Below, piece after piece: positions 52,281-61,565 of a stretch of 64,000 nucleotides of DNA. The DNA is from an uncultured Lachnospiraceae bacterium. Lineage in GTDB: Bacteria; Bacillota; Clostridia; Lachnospirales; Lachnospiraceae. How positions within the stretch are numbered: the stretch's first letter is position 1; the number at the start of each line of letters is the position of its first letter. The translations under genes were made by a program, and so were the position numbers. The notes under the pieces were generated by a model. It saw only the letters and a program-made list of their open reading frames with translations, made no database searches and was not told the origin of the DNA. The stretch spans positions 22,046 to 86,045 of the forward strand of contig CAJUPT010000008.1 in the NCBI GenBank assembly GCA_910588405.1, read 5' to 3'.

Positions 52281-53513
52281 TCATATGATTTCTTTCATAA
52301 ACTGACTGTAATTTCTATCTCCATTAAATTTTTGTTCCCAGAAACGTCTTGCATATTTTGAATACACTTCATATTCTTCCTGTTTTTCGACTCTGAGCCT
52401 TAAAAAGTCTTTTACCTTTTCCAGACCATCTGTCTGTTCCAATAGGCAACCGTTCCATTCATTTACAATTTCACGAATTCCGCCCACATTTCTGGCTATT
52501 ACGGGAATTCCCATGGAAATCGCTTCCATTATTGACACAGGTATCCCTTCCGAATCACTCAAATTGATAAAATAATCCACATCTTCCTTTTGATAGATTT
52601 TTAAAACATCTCCATTATCTACTTTGCCCGAAAATAAAATCTCCATATGGGACAATCTTCGCTTCGCCTCATCCCGTATCTGTTCAAATAATTCCCCGTT
52701 ACCAATATGAATCCACTTTATTCTGATATCTCTGATCTGTTCCAAAAGGCCAATGATTAAGTCTAATCTTTTTACTGGGATTACAGATGAACAAGAGGCC
52801 AAGACGATACCATTTTTTTTCTTCATTTGCTTCTGAAGATGCCTACGATTATAAGTTCCCAGATAGTTTACAGTCAGATCCGCCCAATCTTTCTTTTCTG
52901 ACAACTTCTCACGCCAATTCTGGTAATAATTCAGACCATCTTTTGATATAAAAAAAATTTTATCCAGATTTTTATCTATATACTTACGAAAAGGAAGATA
53001 GGCCAACGAATTCCTATACTCATACAAATCATATCCATGAGCTCGGGTAATTGTCTTTTTTATCAAATCAGAATTCTTATCCGCAAAATACGCTACCGCA
53101 TACGCAGGTCTGCTAAGCCAATATGAATATAATGTAATTTCAGTCTTATCTTCTGTTTTCTTAATTTCATCTTCTATTTTCCAATATGTCTGCAAAGCAA
53201 AAACACCATAAAAAAGAATATAAGCCACTCGTGTAATGCCTTTAAAAGACAAAGAAAAATACTCCTTTATTTCCTGCTTTACCTCTGCATTTTTCAGCCA
53301 TCGAAATAGCCCGGATATTAATTTTATCGAAACTTTTTTACTGTCAACTATATGACAAACCACACCATATTCTTTTTCTATATCGACAATTTTTTCCTTC
53401 GAAACTGGATACGAAAGAATAATTACTCGATCAAATTCCTTCGTTAAAATTCCCAGCTCATTAAGAAAAAATGAACTGTCTACTCTCCCAGGCAATACAA
53501 TCAATTCTTTCAT
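52281..53513 (-). CDS. glycosyltransferase family 4
   Basis: 410 residues. KELIVLPGRVDSSFFLNELG starts it. GIVLASCSSVIPVKRLDLII, WIHIGNGELFEQI and DSEGIPVSIMEAISMGIPVI (donor-site glutamates) define the GT4 C-terminal domain. ATGA overlap with the upstream acetyltransferase. Probable locus II sugar transferase. Confidence 0.92.
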   Translation of the reverse strand: MKELIVLPGRVDSSFFLNELGILTKEFDRVIILSYPVSKEKIVDIEKEYGVVCHIVDSKKVSIKLISGLFRWLKNAEVKQEIKEYFSLSFKGITRVAYILFYGVFALQTYWKIEDEIKKTEDKTEITLYSYWLSRPAYAVAYFADKNSDLIKKTITRAHGYDLYEYRNSLAYLPFRKYIDKNLDKIFFISKDGLNYYQNWREKLSEKKDWADLTVNYLGTYNRRHLQKQMKKKNGIVLASCSSVIPVKRLDLIIGLLEQIRDIRIKWIHIGNGELFEQIRDEAKRRLSHMEILFSGKVDNGDVLKIYQKEDVDYFINLSDSEGIPVSIMEAISMGIPVIARNVGGIREIVNEWNGCLLEQTDGLEKVKDFLRLRVEKQEEYEVYSKYARRFWEQKFNGDRNYSQFMKEII

Positions 53514-54010
53514 TTCATGCTTCTTCTATTCCCTTCCTCATCCACTTCCCCAATCACCTTCGCAGGCACTCCTGCCACCAACGCATAATCCGGCACATCT
53601 CCAGTCACCACGGCACCAGCCGCAACCATCGCATATTTTCCTATGGTATGCCCGCAGATAATTGTGGCATTGGCCCCGATACTGGCTCCCTCTCGAACCA
53701 GCGTCTTTTTATAATTCTCATGGCCTTTGGGATACCTGGCCCGTGGCATCAGATCGTTGGTAAATACACAGGACGGGCCGCAGAACACACCGTTTCCCAG
53801 TTCCACTCCTTCATAGACAGACACATTGTTCTGTATTTTTACGTCATCTCCGATAATCACATTATTAGAAACATTTACATTCTGTCCCAGGGAGCAGTTC
53901 CGCCCGATTCTTGCCCCGCTCTGTATATGACAAAAATGCCATATTTTTGTCCCTTCCCCTATCACTGCGTCTTTATCAATATAACTGCTTTCATGTACAA
54001 AATAATCCAT
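53510..54010 (-). CDS. wbpD: UDP-amino-uronate N-acetyltransferase, WbpD/WlbB type
   Basis: 166 residues from the ATG at 54008-54010. The beta-helix runs through IGEGTKIWHFCHIQSGARIG, NVSVYEGVELGNGVFCGPSC (family motif VYEGV.LEDDVF) and FTNDLMPRAR to CGHTIGKYAMVAAGAVVTGD. This is the WbpD/WlbB family, which acetylates the 3-amino group of UDP-2-acetamido-3-amino-glucuronate with acetyl-CoA. It sits directly after the WbpB-like gene, as in Pseudomonas and Bordetella loci. Confidence 0.87.
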   Translation of the reverse strand: MDYFVHESSYIDKDAVIGEGTKIWHFCHIQSGARIGRNCSLGQNVNVSNNVIIGDDVKIQNNVSVYEGVELGNGVFCGPSCVFTNDLMPRARYPKGHENYKKTLVREGASIGANATIICGHTIGKYAMVAAGAVVTGDVPDYALVAGVPAKVIGEVDEEGNRRSMK

Positions 54011-54032
54011 AATACTCTGTCCCGCTCCGCTG

Positions 54033-55109
54033 TCAGCCAAATTCTCCCTCCATCTCAACTGAAGCAAAATCCTTCAGCGGCAGCTTCACCGGTTTTCCTT
54101 CTTTCTGACTTTTATAAACTGCCAGCACCAGTTCCAACGCATTCCGCCCAGCCACCGCATCTACATAAGGCTTTCTGTCATTTTGAATTGCGTCAATCAT
54201 ATCAGCATACAGGCTGGTATGGCCATTTCCATATACATTGCTGGTTATCTCTTCCAACCCTTTGTTTTTCCGGTCTGCCTCCGTCTCATCCGCAAACTGC
54301 CATACATCGATATTATTCGTAGATTTCCCACCCAGTTTTACGGTCCCTGTTTCTCCGAACAAGCACAAAGTCTCCTCCAGGTTCTGCGGATATACGTTTG
54401 TCGTTCCTTCTATGGTCGCAACCGCTCCGTTTTTAAACTTCACTACCGCCATCCCGATATCCTCGGCTTCCAGATAATTATGAAAACGCTGTCTGGTCTG
54501 GCCGTAAACTTCTTCGGCTTCCTCTCCCATCATCCAGCGCAGCAGGTCGATTCCGTGAATGCACTGATTCATCAACGCACCGCCATCCGAAGCCCATTTC
54601 CCCCTCCAAGGCGCCTGCGCATAATACCCTTCATTCCGGTTCCATCGCACATGAATGGAACCGTGGGACAGCTTCCCGAAACGACCGGCTTCCACAGCTT
54701 TTCTCATTTCCTGAACCGCCACATTAAAACGATTCTGGTGGCAGGCCGACACCTTAACCCCTTTCGCCTTTGCCCGGCGGATCACCTCATCTGCGTCATT
54801 TATGCTCATGGCGACGGGCTTTTCAATAATACAGTGAATGCCATGATCGATACAGTAAAGAGCAATCTCCGCATGGATGCCGCTTTCCGTGGCAACCGCC
54901 ACCAGCTCCGGCCTGCTTTCCTCTATCATTTTTTTATAATCCGTATAACGTCGAATCGATGTTTCCTGTTCCAGCCCGCATTTTTCCAGCAAGTTTTCAA
55001 TCTGGGACGGCTTTATATCGCAGGCCGCCATAAATTCCAAGCCATTGTTCAACACTGCTTTTACATGGTTTACAGCAATCCGGCCGCATCCGATCAGTGC
55101 GTATTTCAT
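54033..55109 (-). CDS. wbpB: Gfo/Idh/MocA oxidoreductase, WbpB/WlbA type
   Basis: 358 residues from the ATG at 55107-55109 (AAGAGG 5 nt upstream). KYALIGCGRIAVNHVKAV is the NAD-binding motif, and CIIEKPVAMSINDADEVI carries the conserved EKP. MNQCIHGIDLLRWMMGEEAE follows, typical of WlbA/WbpB. It oxidises C3 of UDP-GlcNAcA to provide the 3-keto substrate of the WbpE aminotransferase. Lies between WbpI- and WbpD-like genes. Confidence 0.87.
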   Translation of the reverse strand: MKYALIGCGRIAVNHVKAVLNNGLEFMAACDIKPSQIENLLEKCGLEQETSIRRYTDYKKMIEESRPELVAVATESGIHAEIALYCIDHGIHCIIEKPVAMSINDADEVIRRAKAKGVKVSACHQNRFNVAVQEMRKAVEAGRFGKLSHGSIHVRWNRNEGYYAQAPWRGKWASDGGALMNQCIHGIDLLRWMMGEEAEEVYGQTRQRFHNYLEAEDIGMAVVKFKNGAVATIEGTTNVYPQNLEETLCLFGETGTVKLGGKSTNNIDVWQFADETEADRKNKGLEEITSNVYGNGHTSLYADMIDAIQNDRKPYVDAVAGRNALELVLAVYKSQKEGKPVKLPLKDFASVEMEGEFG

Positions 55110-55209
55110 CCTTTCCTCTTTTCCGGCATATCTATCATGCCATTTCCGTAGCATCCAATATCTGTGTCAAATATCTATGCCATGTATTATTTTTTTCAAA
55201 ACATTCCTC

Positions 55210-56301
55210 TCACCACTCTGCCTGATCCAGCAAAGCACATATTTTTTCAGAAGCATGTCCGTCTCCGTAGTAAGCCGGTTTATTTTCCCAGTCGATTTCC
55301 GTTTTGATCACCTTTTTTACAATATCCTCCTTTTCCGTTTTCGCCAGGATATTGTGATTCCCTTTCAGGGTTTCAACCCATTCGGTCTGTTCACGCACCG
55401 TAACGCAGGGCGTTCCTAATATATATGTTTCTTTTTGCAGACCGCCGGAATCCGTTATGGTTTTAACCGCATGTCTGACCAGATACAACATAGTCAGATA
55501 CCCTACCGGTTCTACAAAGACAATATTCTTATACTCTCTTTGCCGATACAGGCGTTCCACCATTCCCCTTGTTCTGGGATGAACAGGAAATATTGCCGGT
55601 GCATCCAGGCTTTCAAGCGCCTCCAGAATCTCTCTGATCTTATTCTCATCATCCGTATTTTCCGCTCTGTGGATCGTCGTCATATACCAGGTATTCACCC
55701 GGGGAACCGAAGCAAACAGTCCATGTAGCTGTCCAAAATAATATGCGTTTTCTCTCGTCTCCATCATATGGGAATAATACAAAACCGCATCGCACATAAC
55801 GTCTCCCACCTGATATACGCCTGCCTGAATTCCCTCTTTTCTGAGATTTTCTACCGCCGTGTCCGTAGGACAAAGCAAAAGAGATGACACATGATCCGCC
55901 AGTATTCTGTTCTGTTCTTCGGGCATCTTCATATTAAAAGAGCGAAGACCGGCTTCCACATGTATAACAGGCACATGAATTTTCGAGGCGGCTATGGCTC
56001 CCGCCAATGTGGAATTCGTATCGCCGTAGATCAGCAGACAGTCCGGCTTTTCTTCCAGCAATATCGTTTCTATCCCCACCATCATCTCGGCAGTCTGTCT
56101 GGCATGGCTTCCCGACCCGACACCCAGATTCCAGTCCGGTTTTGGAATATGCAATTCCTCAAAAAAAACATCCGACATATTGCTGTCATAATGCTGGCCT
56201 GTATGAATTAAAAGCTCTTTGTGCTTTTCCCTCAGAACCCTTGAAACCGCCGCCGCTTTAATGAATTGCGGCCTTGCCCCTACCACTGTTACAATTTTCA
56301 T
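55210..56301 (-). CDS. wbpI: UDP-N-acetylglucosamine 2-epimerase family (WecB/WbpI type)
   Basis: 363 residues. KIVTVVGARPQFIKAAAVSR, ELLIHTGQHYDSNMSDVFFE, VIHVEAGLRSFNMKMPEEQN and TVHRAENTD-like MTTIHRAENTDDENKIREI are the non-hydrolysing 2-epimerase hallmarks. In this context (with WbpA, B, D, E) it most likely inverts C2 of UDP-GlcNAc3NAcA to ManNAc3NAcA; plain UDP-ManNAc synthesis is the alternative. Confidence 0.93.
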   Translation of the reverse strand: MKIVTVVGARPQFIKAAAVSRVLREKHKELLIHTGQHYDSNMSDVFFEELHIPKPDWNLGVGSGSHARQTAEMMVGIETILLEEKPDCLLIYGDTNSTLAGAIAASKIHVPVIHVEAGLRSFNMKMPEEQNRILADHVSSLLLCPTDTAVENLRKEGIQAGVYQVGDVMCDAVLYYSHMMETRENAYYFGQLHGLFASVPRVNTWYMTTIHRAENTDDENKIREILEALESLDAPAIFPVHPRTRGMVERLYRQREYKNIVFVEPVGYLTMLYLVRHAVKTITDSGGLQKETYILGTPCVTVREQTEWVETLKGNHNILAKTEKEDIVKKVIKTEIDWENKPAYYGDGHASEKICALLDQAEW

Positions 56302-56416
56302 CTTTTGCCCTTGTCTCCTGCAATAACCGTCATCATATGACCAATCATCCTGACAATGATCATATAACCATCCATATTGTGTGATCTTACCGAAAGATTT
56401 GTTATACCTTCGCTTT

Positions 56417-57730
56417 TTACAGTACTTCGATATTCTCCCTGTTCACTACCTGCTTCATCACATTCTTCGTATCAAAAATCACTTTTGCATGCTTCTGCAG
56501 CATTTCATAATCTACATTGGAATGCGCGGTCGTAATCATCAGCAAGTCGTATTCCTCCACCTGTTTCGGCGTAATTTCTGTCATACCCTTCACTGTTTCT
56601 CCATGGTATCTGTACTGCCCAACCCAGGGGTCATAATACTCCACCTCTGCCCCGGAAGCCTTTAACAGCTCGATCACCTCCAGCGCAGGACTTTCCCGAT
56701 AATCATCAATATCCTGTTTGTAGGCCACACCGGCCACCAGCACCCGGGAACCTTTCAGAGATTTCTCAAACCGGTTCAAAATCCTTGCGGCACGCTCCAC
56801 ACAATATTCCGGCATTTTATCGTTGATCATCATGGAACTTTCAATCATGGACGTGTGAAAACCATATTCTCTGGCTTTCCAGGACAGATAGTAAGGATCT
56901 AACGGAATGCAGTGTCCCCCCAGTCCGGGTCCCGGATAAAAAGGCTGAAAACCGTAAGGCTTTGTCTTTGCCGCATCAATCACTTCCCAGACGCTGATTC
57001 CCATCCGGTCGCACAAAATCGCCATCTCGTTAATCAAACCGATATTAATATTGCGGTAGGTGTTCTCCAAAATTTTTTCCATCTCCGCAATCGCAGGTGA
57101 GGATACCTGATATACATCTCCATCCAATACGGCCTGATACATAGCCGCAATCACTTCTGTCGCATCCTTACCGATGCCGCCTACCACTTTTGGTGTATTC
57201 TTCGTCTTATAAATCAGATTGCCGGGATCTACCCGCTCCGGTGAAAATCCCAGATAAAAATCCTCTCCGCATTTCAAACCGGAACCCTGCTCTAATATCG
57301 GTTTTACCAGTTCTTCTGTCGTCCCCGGATAGGTTGTAGATTCCAGAACCACTATGGTTTCTTTTGTCAGATGCCGGGCAATCGCCTCTGCGGAGGATTT
57401 CACATAACTGATATCCGGCTGCTGATGACTGTCAAGCGGCGTAGGAACACAGATCGCAATAAAATCAACATCTTTCACAAAACTGAAATCAGAAGTGGCT
57501 TTCAGCATTTCGTTCTCTACCAGTTTTTTTAAATCACTGTCCACAACATCGCCGATATAATTATGGCCTTCATTCACCAGCCTGACTTTTCCTTCCTGCA
57601 CATCAAAACCTATGGTTCGAAATCCGGCTTTCGCTTTTTCTACTGCCAGAGGAAGGCCTACATAGCCAAGCCCTACTACGCCAACTGTCAAATTTTTTTC
57701 TTTAATTTTCTTTAGCAATTTTTTCTTCAT
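56417..57730 (-). CDS. wbpA: UDP-N-acetylglucosamine 6-dehydrogenase, WbpA type
   Basis: 437 residues. VGVVGLGYVGLPLAVEKAKA is the NAD site; FSPERVDPGN and GPGLGGHCIPLDPYYLSWK carry the catalytic Lys/Cys region of UDP-sugar 6-dehydrogenases, and VAGVAYKQDIDDYRESPAL is the C-terminal substrate domain. It oxidises UDP-GlcNAc to UDP-GlcNAcA, the first step of the mannuronate pathway encoded next to it. GAGG lies 8 nt before the ATG. Confidence 0.93.
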   Translation of the reverse strand: MKKKLLKKIKEKNLTVGVVGLGYVGLPLAVEKAKAGFRTIGFDVQEGKVRLVNEGHNYIGDVVDSDLKKLVENEMLKATSDFSFVKDVDFIAICVPTPLDSHQQPDISYVKSSAEAIARHLTKETIVVLESTTYPGTTEELVKPILEQGSGLKCGEDFYLGFSPERVDPGNLIYKTKNTPKVVGGIGKDATEVIAAMYQAVLDGDVYQVSSPAIAEMEKILENTYRNINIGLINEMAILCDRMGISVWEVIDAAKTKPYGFQPFYPGPGLGGHCIPLDPYYLSWKAREYGFHTSMIESSMMINDKMPEYCVERAARILNRFEKSLKGSRVLVAGVAYKQDIDDYRESPALEVIELLKASGAEVEYYDPWVGQYRYHGETVKGMTEITPKQVEEYDLLMITTAHSNVDYEMLQKHAKVIFDTKNVMKQVVNRENIEVL

Positions 57731-57755
57731 TTTTATAACCTCGTTGATTCCTTTT

Positions 57756-58883
57756 TCAGAAATATCCGGTTACGGCTGCTTTTACCACCCGAATCACTTT
57801 CTCCTGTTCTTCTTTTGTCAAATATGGCGAGAAGGGTACTCCAAAGTTGCACCGGGCATATCGGGACGCATTGGAATAAGATTCTTTTTCCTTCAAACCA
57901 AAGGCGTCCATTCTGTGCAATTCTTTTGGATAATAAAAAAGCGACGGTATATCCGCCTTTTTCATTGCATCTACGATTCTTCCTCTTTCTTCTCCATTCT
58001 CAGCCAGCAACACATACTGAGCGTATGCGCTTCGACAATCTTGTGATATGGCCGGAATCTGTAATATATCGCCAAAAGCTTCATCATACCTCTTTGCAAT
58101 CTCCTGACGTTTTTCTATCTCTTCTTCCAAAATTTCCAGCTTGGCCAACAGTACTGTCGCCTGTATGGTATCTAAACGAGAATTCATGCCGATCCGAATA
58201 TTATCATATTTGCTTTCGCCCTTTCCATGCACTTTAAGAGAACGAAGCCGGTCCGCAATTTCATCGTCATCCGTAAATACGGCCCCTCCGTCTCCGTAAC
58301 AGCCCAAGGGCTTAGAAGGAAAAAAGCTGGTACAGGCAATGTCCCCCAAACTTCCGCATTTCCTGCCTCTATAGACAGCTCCCGTAGCCTGCGCCGAATC
58401 TTCAATCAGAATCATTCCATTCTTCTTACATATGTCAGTAATCGCATCGGCATCTGCTGGATTTCCCAAAAAGTCCACCATGATTACCGCCCTGGGATTC
58501 CATTTTCCCTCTGCCTTTACCTGGTGGATTTTTCTTTCCAGATGCTGTGCGGAGAGATTATAAGTTTTATCGTCAATGTCTACAAAAATCGGCGTCGCAC
58601 CCAACATACATGCTGGCTCAATGGAAGCGATGAATGTCATGTCCGGACAAAAAACTGCATCGCCATCTCCAATCCCATAGGACAAACAGGCCAGCATCAG
58701 CGCATCCGTTCCATTTCCACAGGAAATACAATGCCTCCTCCCAATATACTTCGCTAATTTTGTTTCAAACTCTCCCACTTCTTTTCCATTGATAAAACAC
58801 GCCTCTGCCATAATGTTCTTAAGCGAACTTTCAATGGCCGGTTTTATTTTTTCATACTGTCTCTTTAAATTGATAAACTCCAT
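57756..58883 (-). CDS. wbpE: PLP sugar aminotransferase, WbpE type
   Basis: 375 residues. CGNGTDALMLACLSYGIGDG, ILIEDSAQATGAVYRG and TSFFPSKPLGCYGDGGAVFT (PLP lysine) are the WbpE/DegT motifs. It would aminate C3 of the keto-sugar from the WbpB-like enzyme. AGGAG precedes the ATG. Near-duplicate of the enzyme at 37111-38247, which is more AT-rich and lies at the other end of the locus. Confidence 0.92.
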   Translation of the reverse strand: MEFINLKRQYEKIKPAIESSLKNIMAEACFINGKEVGEFETKLAKYIGRRHCISCGNGTDALMLACLSYGIGDGDAVFCPDMTFIASIEPACMLGATPIFVDIDDKTYNLSAQHLERKIHQVKAEGKWNPRAVIMVDFLGNPADADAITDICKKNGMILIEDSAQATGAVYRGRKCGSLGDIACTSFFPSKPLGCYGDGGAVFTDDDEIADRLRSLKVHGKGESKYDNIRIGMNSRLDTIQATVLLAKLEILEEEIEKRQEIAKRYDEAFGDILQIPAISQDCRSAYAQYVLLAENGEERGRIVDAMKKADIPSLFYYPKELHRMDAFGLKEKESYSNASRYARCNFGVPFSPYLTKEEQEKVIRVVKAAVTGYF

Positions 58884-58903
58884 GCTTCTCCTGAACCTTC
58901 CTG

Positions 58904-59482
58904 TTATTCCTCTTTCTGTAAAAATATCTTGTCTGTCTCATCCGCATAATACCTCGTCCCACAAGCCGGACAACTCAGATTTTTGTTTAATTTGCAGCCG
59001 CATTTACAGACATGGGCATAAAAACGCGCCGGATTCCCAACCACCATGGTATAATCTGGCACATCTTTCGTTACCACTGATCCCGCTCCTACGAAAGCAT
59101 ACATTCCCACATTATTGCCGCACACTATAGTTGCATTAGCGCCAATCGTAGCGCCTCTGTGGATGATCGTTCTTTTAAATTCATTTTTCCGTTCTATAAA
59201 GCTACGCGGATTGGCCACATTTGTAAAAACACAGTTGGGTCCTAGAAACACATCGTCCTCACAGATAATTCCCGTATACAACGCTACATTGTTCTTAATT
59301 TTTACGTTATTTCCAACCTCCACGCCCGTTTCCAGAAATGCATTCTCGCCAATATTGCAATTTTTCCCTATTTTTACATCATTCATAATATGGCACCAGT
59401 GCCAGATTCTTGTTCCTTCCCCAATTTGGCTTCCCGAATCAACAACAGCCGTTTCATGAAGAAAGTAATTTTTATCTGTCAT
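58904..59482 (-). CDS. second WbpD-like N-acetyltransferase with zinc-ribbon tail
   Basis: 192 residues. YTGIICEDDVFLGPNCVFTN and IHRGATIGANATIVCGNNVG match the WbpD/WlbB family, like the protein at 53510-54010. A C-terminal extension CKCGCKLNKNLSCPACGTRYY has four paired cysteines, consistent with a zinc ribbon. Overlaps the upstream GT4 stop by four bases (ATGA). Two such enzymes in one locus suggest two differently acylated 3-amino sugars, or one redundant copy. Confidence 0.85.
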   Translation of the reverse strand: MTDKNYFLHETAVVDSGSQIGEGTRIWHWCHIMNDVKIGKNCNIGENAFLETGVEVGNNVKIKNNVALYTGIICEDDVFLGPNCVFTNVANPRSFIERKNEFKRTIIHRGATIGANATIVCGNNVGMYAFVGAGSVVTKDVPDYTMVVGNPARFYAHVCKCGCKLNKNLSCPACGTRYYADETDKIFLQKEE

Positions 59483-60771
59483 TCAAGCCCTCCCAGAATC
59501 TGATAAAAATACTGTTCAAACTGTCGGTTCACAACATTAGATTCAAATTTTTTTTCAAATAGTTCATAAGCATTTTCCGCCATTCGTTTGCATAGCGCCG
59601 AATCCGTGTACAATCTTTCAATTTGCCTGGCGCAGTCCTGTATGTCGCCTTCTTTATAAGTTAATCCGCACTCATTTTCTTCCAGCATTGTCCTCGCAAA
59701 GCCGCCAAGAGAATTCAAAATCGGAAGCTTTCCGGACAGATATTGAATTCCCTTATTGCTAAAAGTATTATAAAAATCCTCTGAGTTCTTATAACTGTAT
59801 GTTCCACACCGGCATATCCCCATCAGGCTGTTCATCTGCTGCCCATTTAGCCAACCGGCAAAAATGATATGTTTTGATCCTTGAGCCTGTTGAACCAATT
59901 CTTCTTTACAATCGCCTTCCCCACCGATCACCAGCCGTATATCCTTATACCTTTGAGAAAGGATTTTAACAGCATCTATGACTGTCTTCAGGTCAACGCT
60001 TATACTGAGCGTTCCAAAATAACAGATATTCCACGTTTCCTCACTTACGCCCCTATCCTGCCACCAGGACTGATTTTTTTCTTGTTCCTCTTTTGACAAT
60101 CCTGGCCGCTCATTTCCAATATAAATTGTGGCATCTTGTTTTCCTACGGCTCTTCCCGCATAACGGCAGCCCCAGCTAGTTGCATATGGAACCATTCCCG
60201 TTATACCTGTAGCCTGCCTCAAAGTAACGGCAGCCGCATATTGAAGCGGCTTTAAACCGATTTTTGCAAGCCATTGCAAGCTGTCCGGAAAGGCACGGTT
60301 AAAAATATCCGGCCACAAATCCCTGATATCTATGATTACCGGTACTTTATTTTTCTTTCCGTACCGTACTGCTTCTCTGGCAAACTGCGACGTTGGCCAT
60401 GCGCAGAATATCAGATCCGGCACAGTTTTTCTTTTACTATATTTCCGAAAAGCTGTTGCCAGCTTTTGGTGGTAAACAATACGCGAAAGCGAAATGTTTT
60501 TTTTATACGCAACTGGCGAATGCAGCAAGACCAGTCGTTCTTTTGGATTGATTCGTATCTCTTTATAGCTTTTACAATAATAACGTTTCTCGCCATGTAT
60601 AAATGTAGAGGACCACCAGGTAACCTTGTGACCTTGTCCGGAAAGATATTTCGCAAGCATTCCAAGGCGCATAAGCCGTTCTCTGCCGTCAACCGGCAGC
60701 GGCTCTCCCTCTCCAATCAGCCATATATTGATTCGTTCTTTATCTGAAGACAGTATGTTTTTGTTTTCCAT
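59479..60771 (-). CDS. glycosyltransferase family 4, WbuB-like
   Basis: 430 residues. INIWLIGEGEPLPVDGRERL, MRLGMLAKYLSGQGHKVTWW and IDIRDLWPDIFNRAFP resemble WbuB-type enzymes, which add N-acetyl-fucosamine-like sugars to the first lipid-linked sugar. ICYFGTLSISVDLKTVIDAV and LVIGGEGDCKEEL form the C-terminal half. Following the initiating transferase, it probably adds the second sugar. Confidence 0.88.
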   Translation of the reverse strand: MENKNILSSDKERINIWLIGEGEPLPVDGRERLMRLGMLAKYLSGQGHKVTWWSSTFIHGEKRYYCKSYKEIRINPKERLVLLHSPVAYKKNISLSRIVYHQKLATAFRKYSKRKTVPDLIFCAWPTSQFAREAVRYGKKNKVPVIIDIRDLWPDIFNRAFPDSLQWLAKIGLKPLQYAAAVTLRQATGITGMVPYATSWGCRYAGRAVGKQDATIYIGNERPGLSKEEQEKNQSWWQDRGVSEETWNICYFGTLSISVDLKTVIDAVKILSQRYKDIRLVIGGEGDCKEELVQQAQGSKHIIFAGWLNGQQMNSLMGICRCGTYSYKNSEDFYNTFSNKGIQYLSGKLPILNSLGGFARTMLEENECGLTYKEGDIQDCARQIERLYTDSALCKRMAENAYELFEKKFESNVVNRQFEQYFYQILGGLE

Positions 60772-60828
60772 TTAAGCAGATTCCTTTTATGACTTTTTAA
60801 CCTAATGGACTGTCTGGTTCCTAACTGG

Positions 60829-61533
60829 TTATAAAGCTTTCGTATTTCTATTTTTCACTACTGCAAAGAATGTCCGAATCATTATTTTTAAATCCTCAGA
60901 CAAACTGAATTTTTTCAATGCTTCCAAATTATATTTCATTTTCTCCGGAAGAATTGTTTCCACATATACCTGATCCGTATCCTCTCCACTTTTTAATAAC
61001 TTTGCTTCATCTTTATAACGGATACTGGCCATACTGGTCACTCCCGCAGGCAAGAGCAGCGTTGCCATCATTTCAGGCGTATATTGTTCCACATATTTTG
61101 GTACTTCCGGCCGCGTCCCTACAAAAGTCATCGTTCCGCGAACCACGTCGATAAGCTGGCTCAATTCATCCAGTCTGTATTCTCGTATCACTCGCCCTAC
61201 TTTTGTAATACGTTTGTCGCCGCTTACGGTCACCTGAAAACCGTTATCCGCATATTCCACCATGGAACGAAACTTAAAAATACGAAATTTTTTTCCGTAT
61301 TGCGTCACACGCACCTGCCGGTAAAATACCGGACCATTGGAATCCATTTTGATTGCAACAGCAAGTGCCAGAAATACCGGCAACAGCACTATCAGTAAAA
61401 ACACCGCAGCTGACACATCAAAAAGTCGTTTTAAGAAAAGGCTTATTTTCTTTTTTTGCAGTATTTCATAGTATTTTTTTACTGCGTCGGTTCGCATCCT
61501 TTCCGGAAGATCTTCCCACTTTTTTAAAACCAT
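60829..61533 (-). CDS. PglC/WcaJ-type initiating phosphoglycosyl transferase
   Basis: 234 residues. One membrane segment (VSAAVFLLIVLLPVFLALAV) precedes the PGT core: SNGPVFYRQVRVTQYGKKFR, IFKFRSMVEYAD and YRLDELSQLIDVVRGTMTFVGTRPE. Short monotopic PGTs load the first sugar-1-phosphate on undecaprenyl phosphate, so this starts the locus II glycan. It lies directly downstream of the DegT aminotransferase, as with diNAcBac-type initiation in other clostridia. Confidence 0.92.
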   Translation of the reverse strand: MVLKKWEDLPERMRTDAVKKYYEILQKKKISLFLKRLFDVSAAVFLLIVLLPVFLALAVAIKMDSNGPVFYRQVRVTQYGKKFRIFKFRSMVEYADNGFQVTVSGDKRITKVGRVIREYRLDELSQLIDVVRGTMTFVGTRPEVPKYVEQYTPEMMATLLLPAGVTSMASIRYKDEAKLLKSGEDTDQVYVETILPEKMKYNLEALKKFSLSEDLKIMIRTFFAVVKNRNTKAL

Positions 61534-61565
61534 TTTCTTTTCAGCGCCCCCAAAAACTGTCCTTC

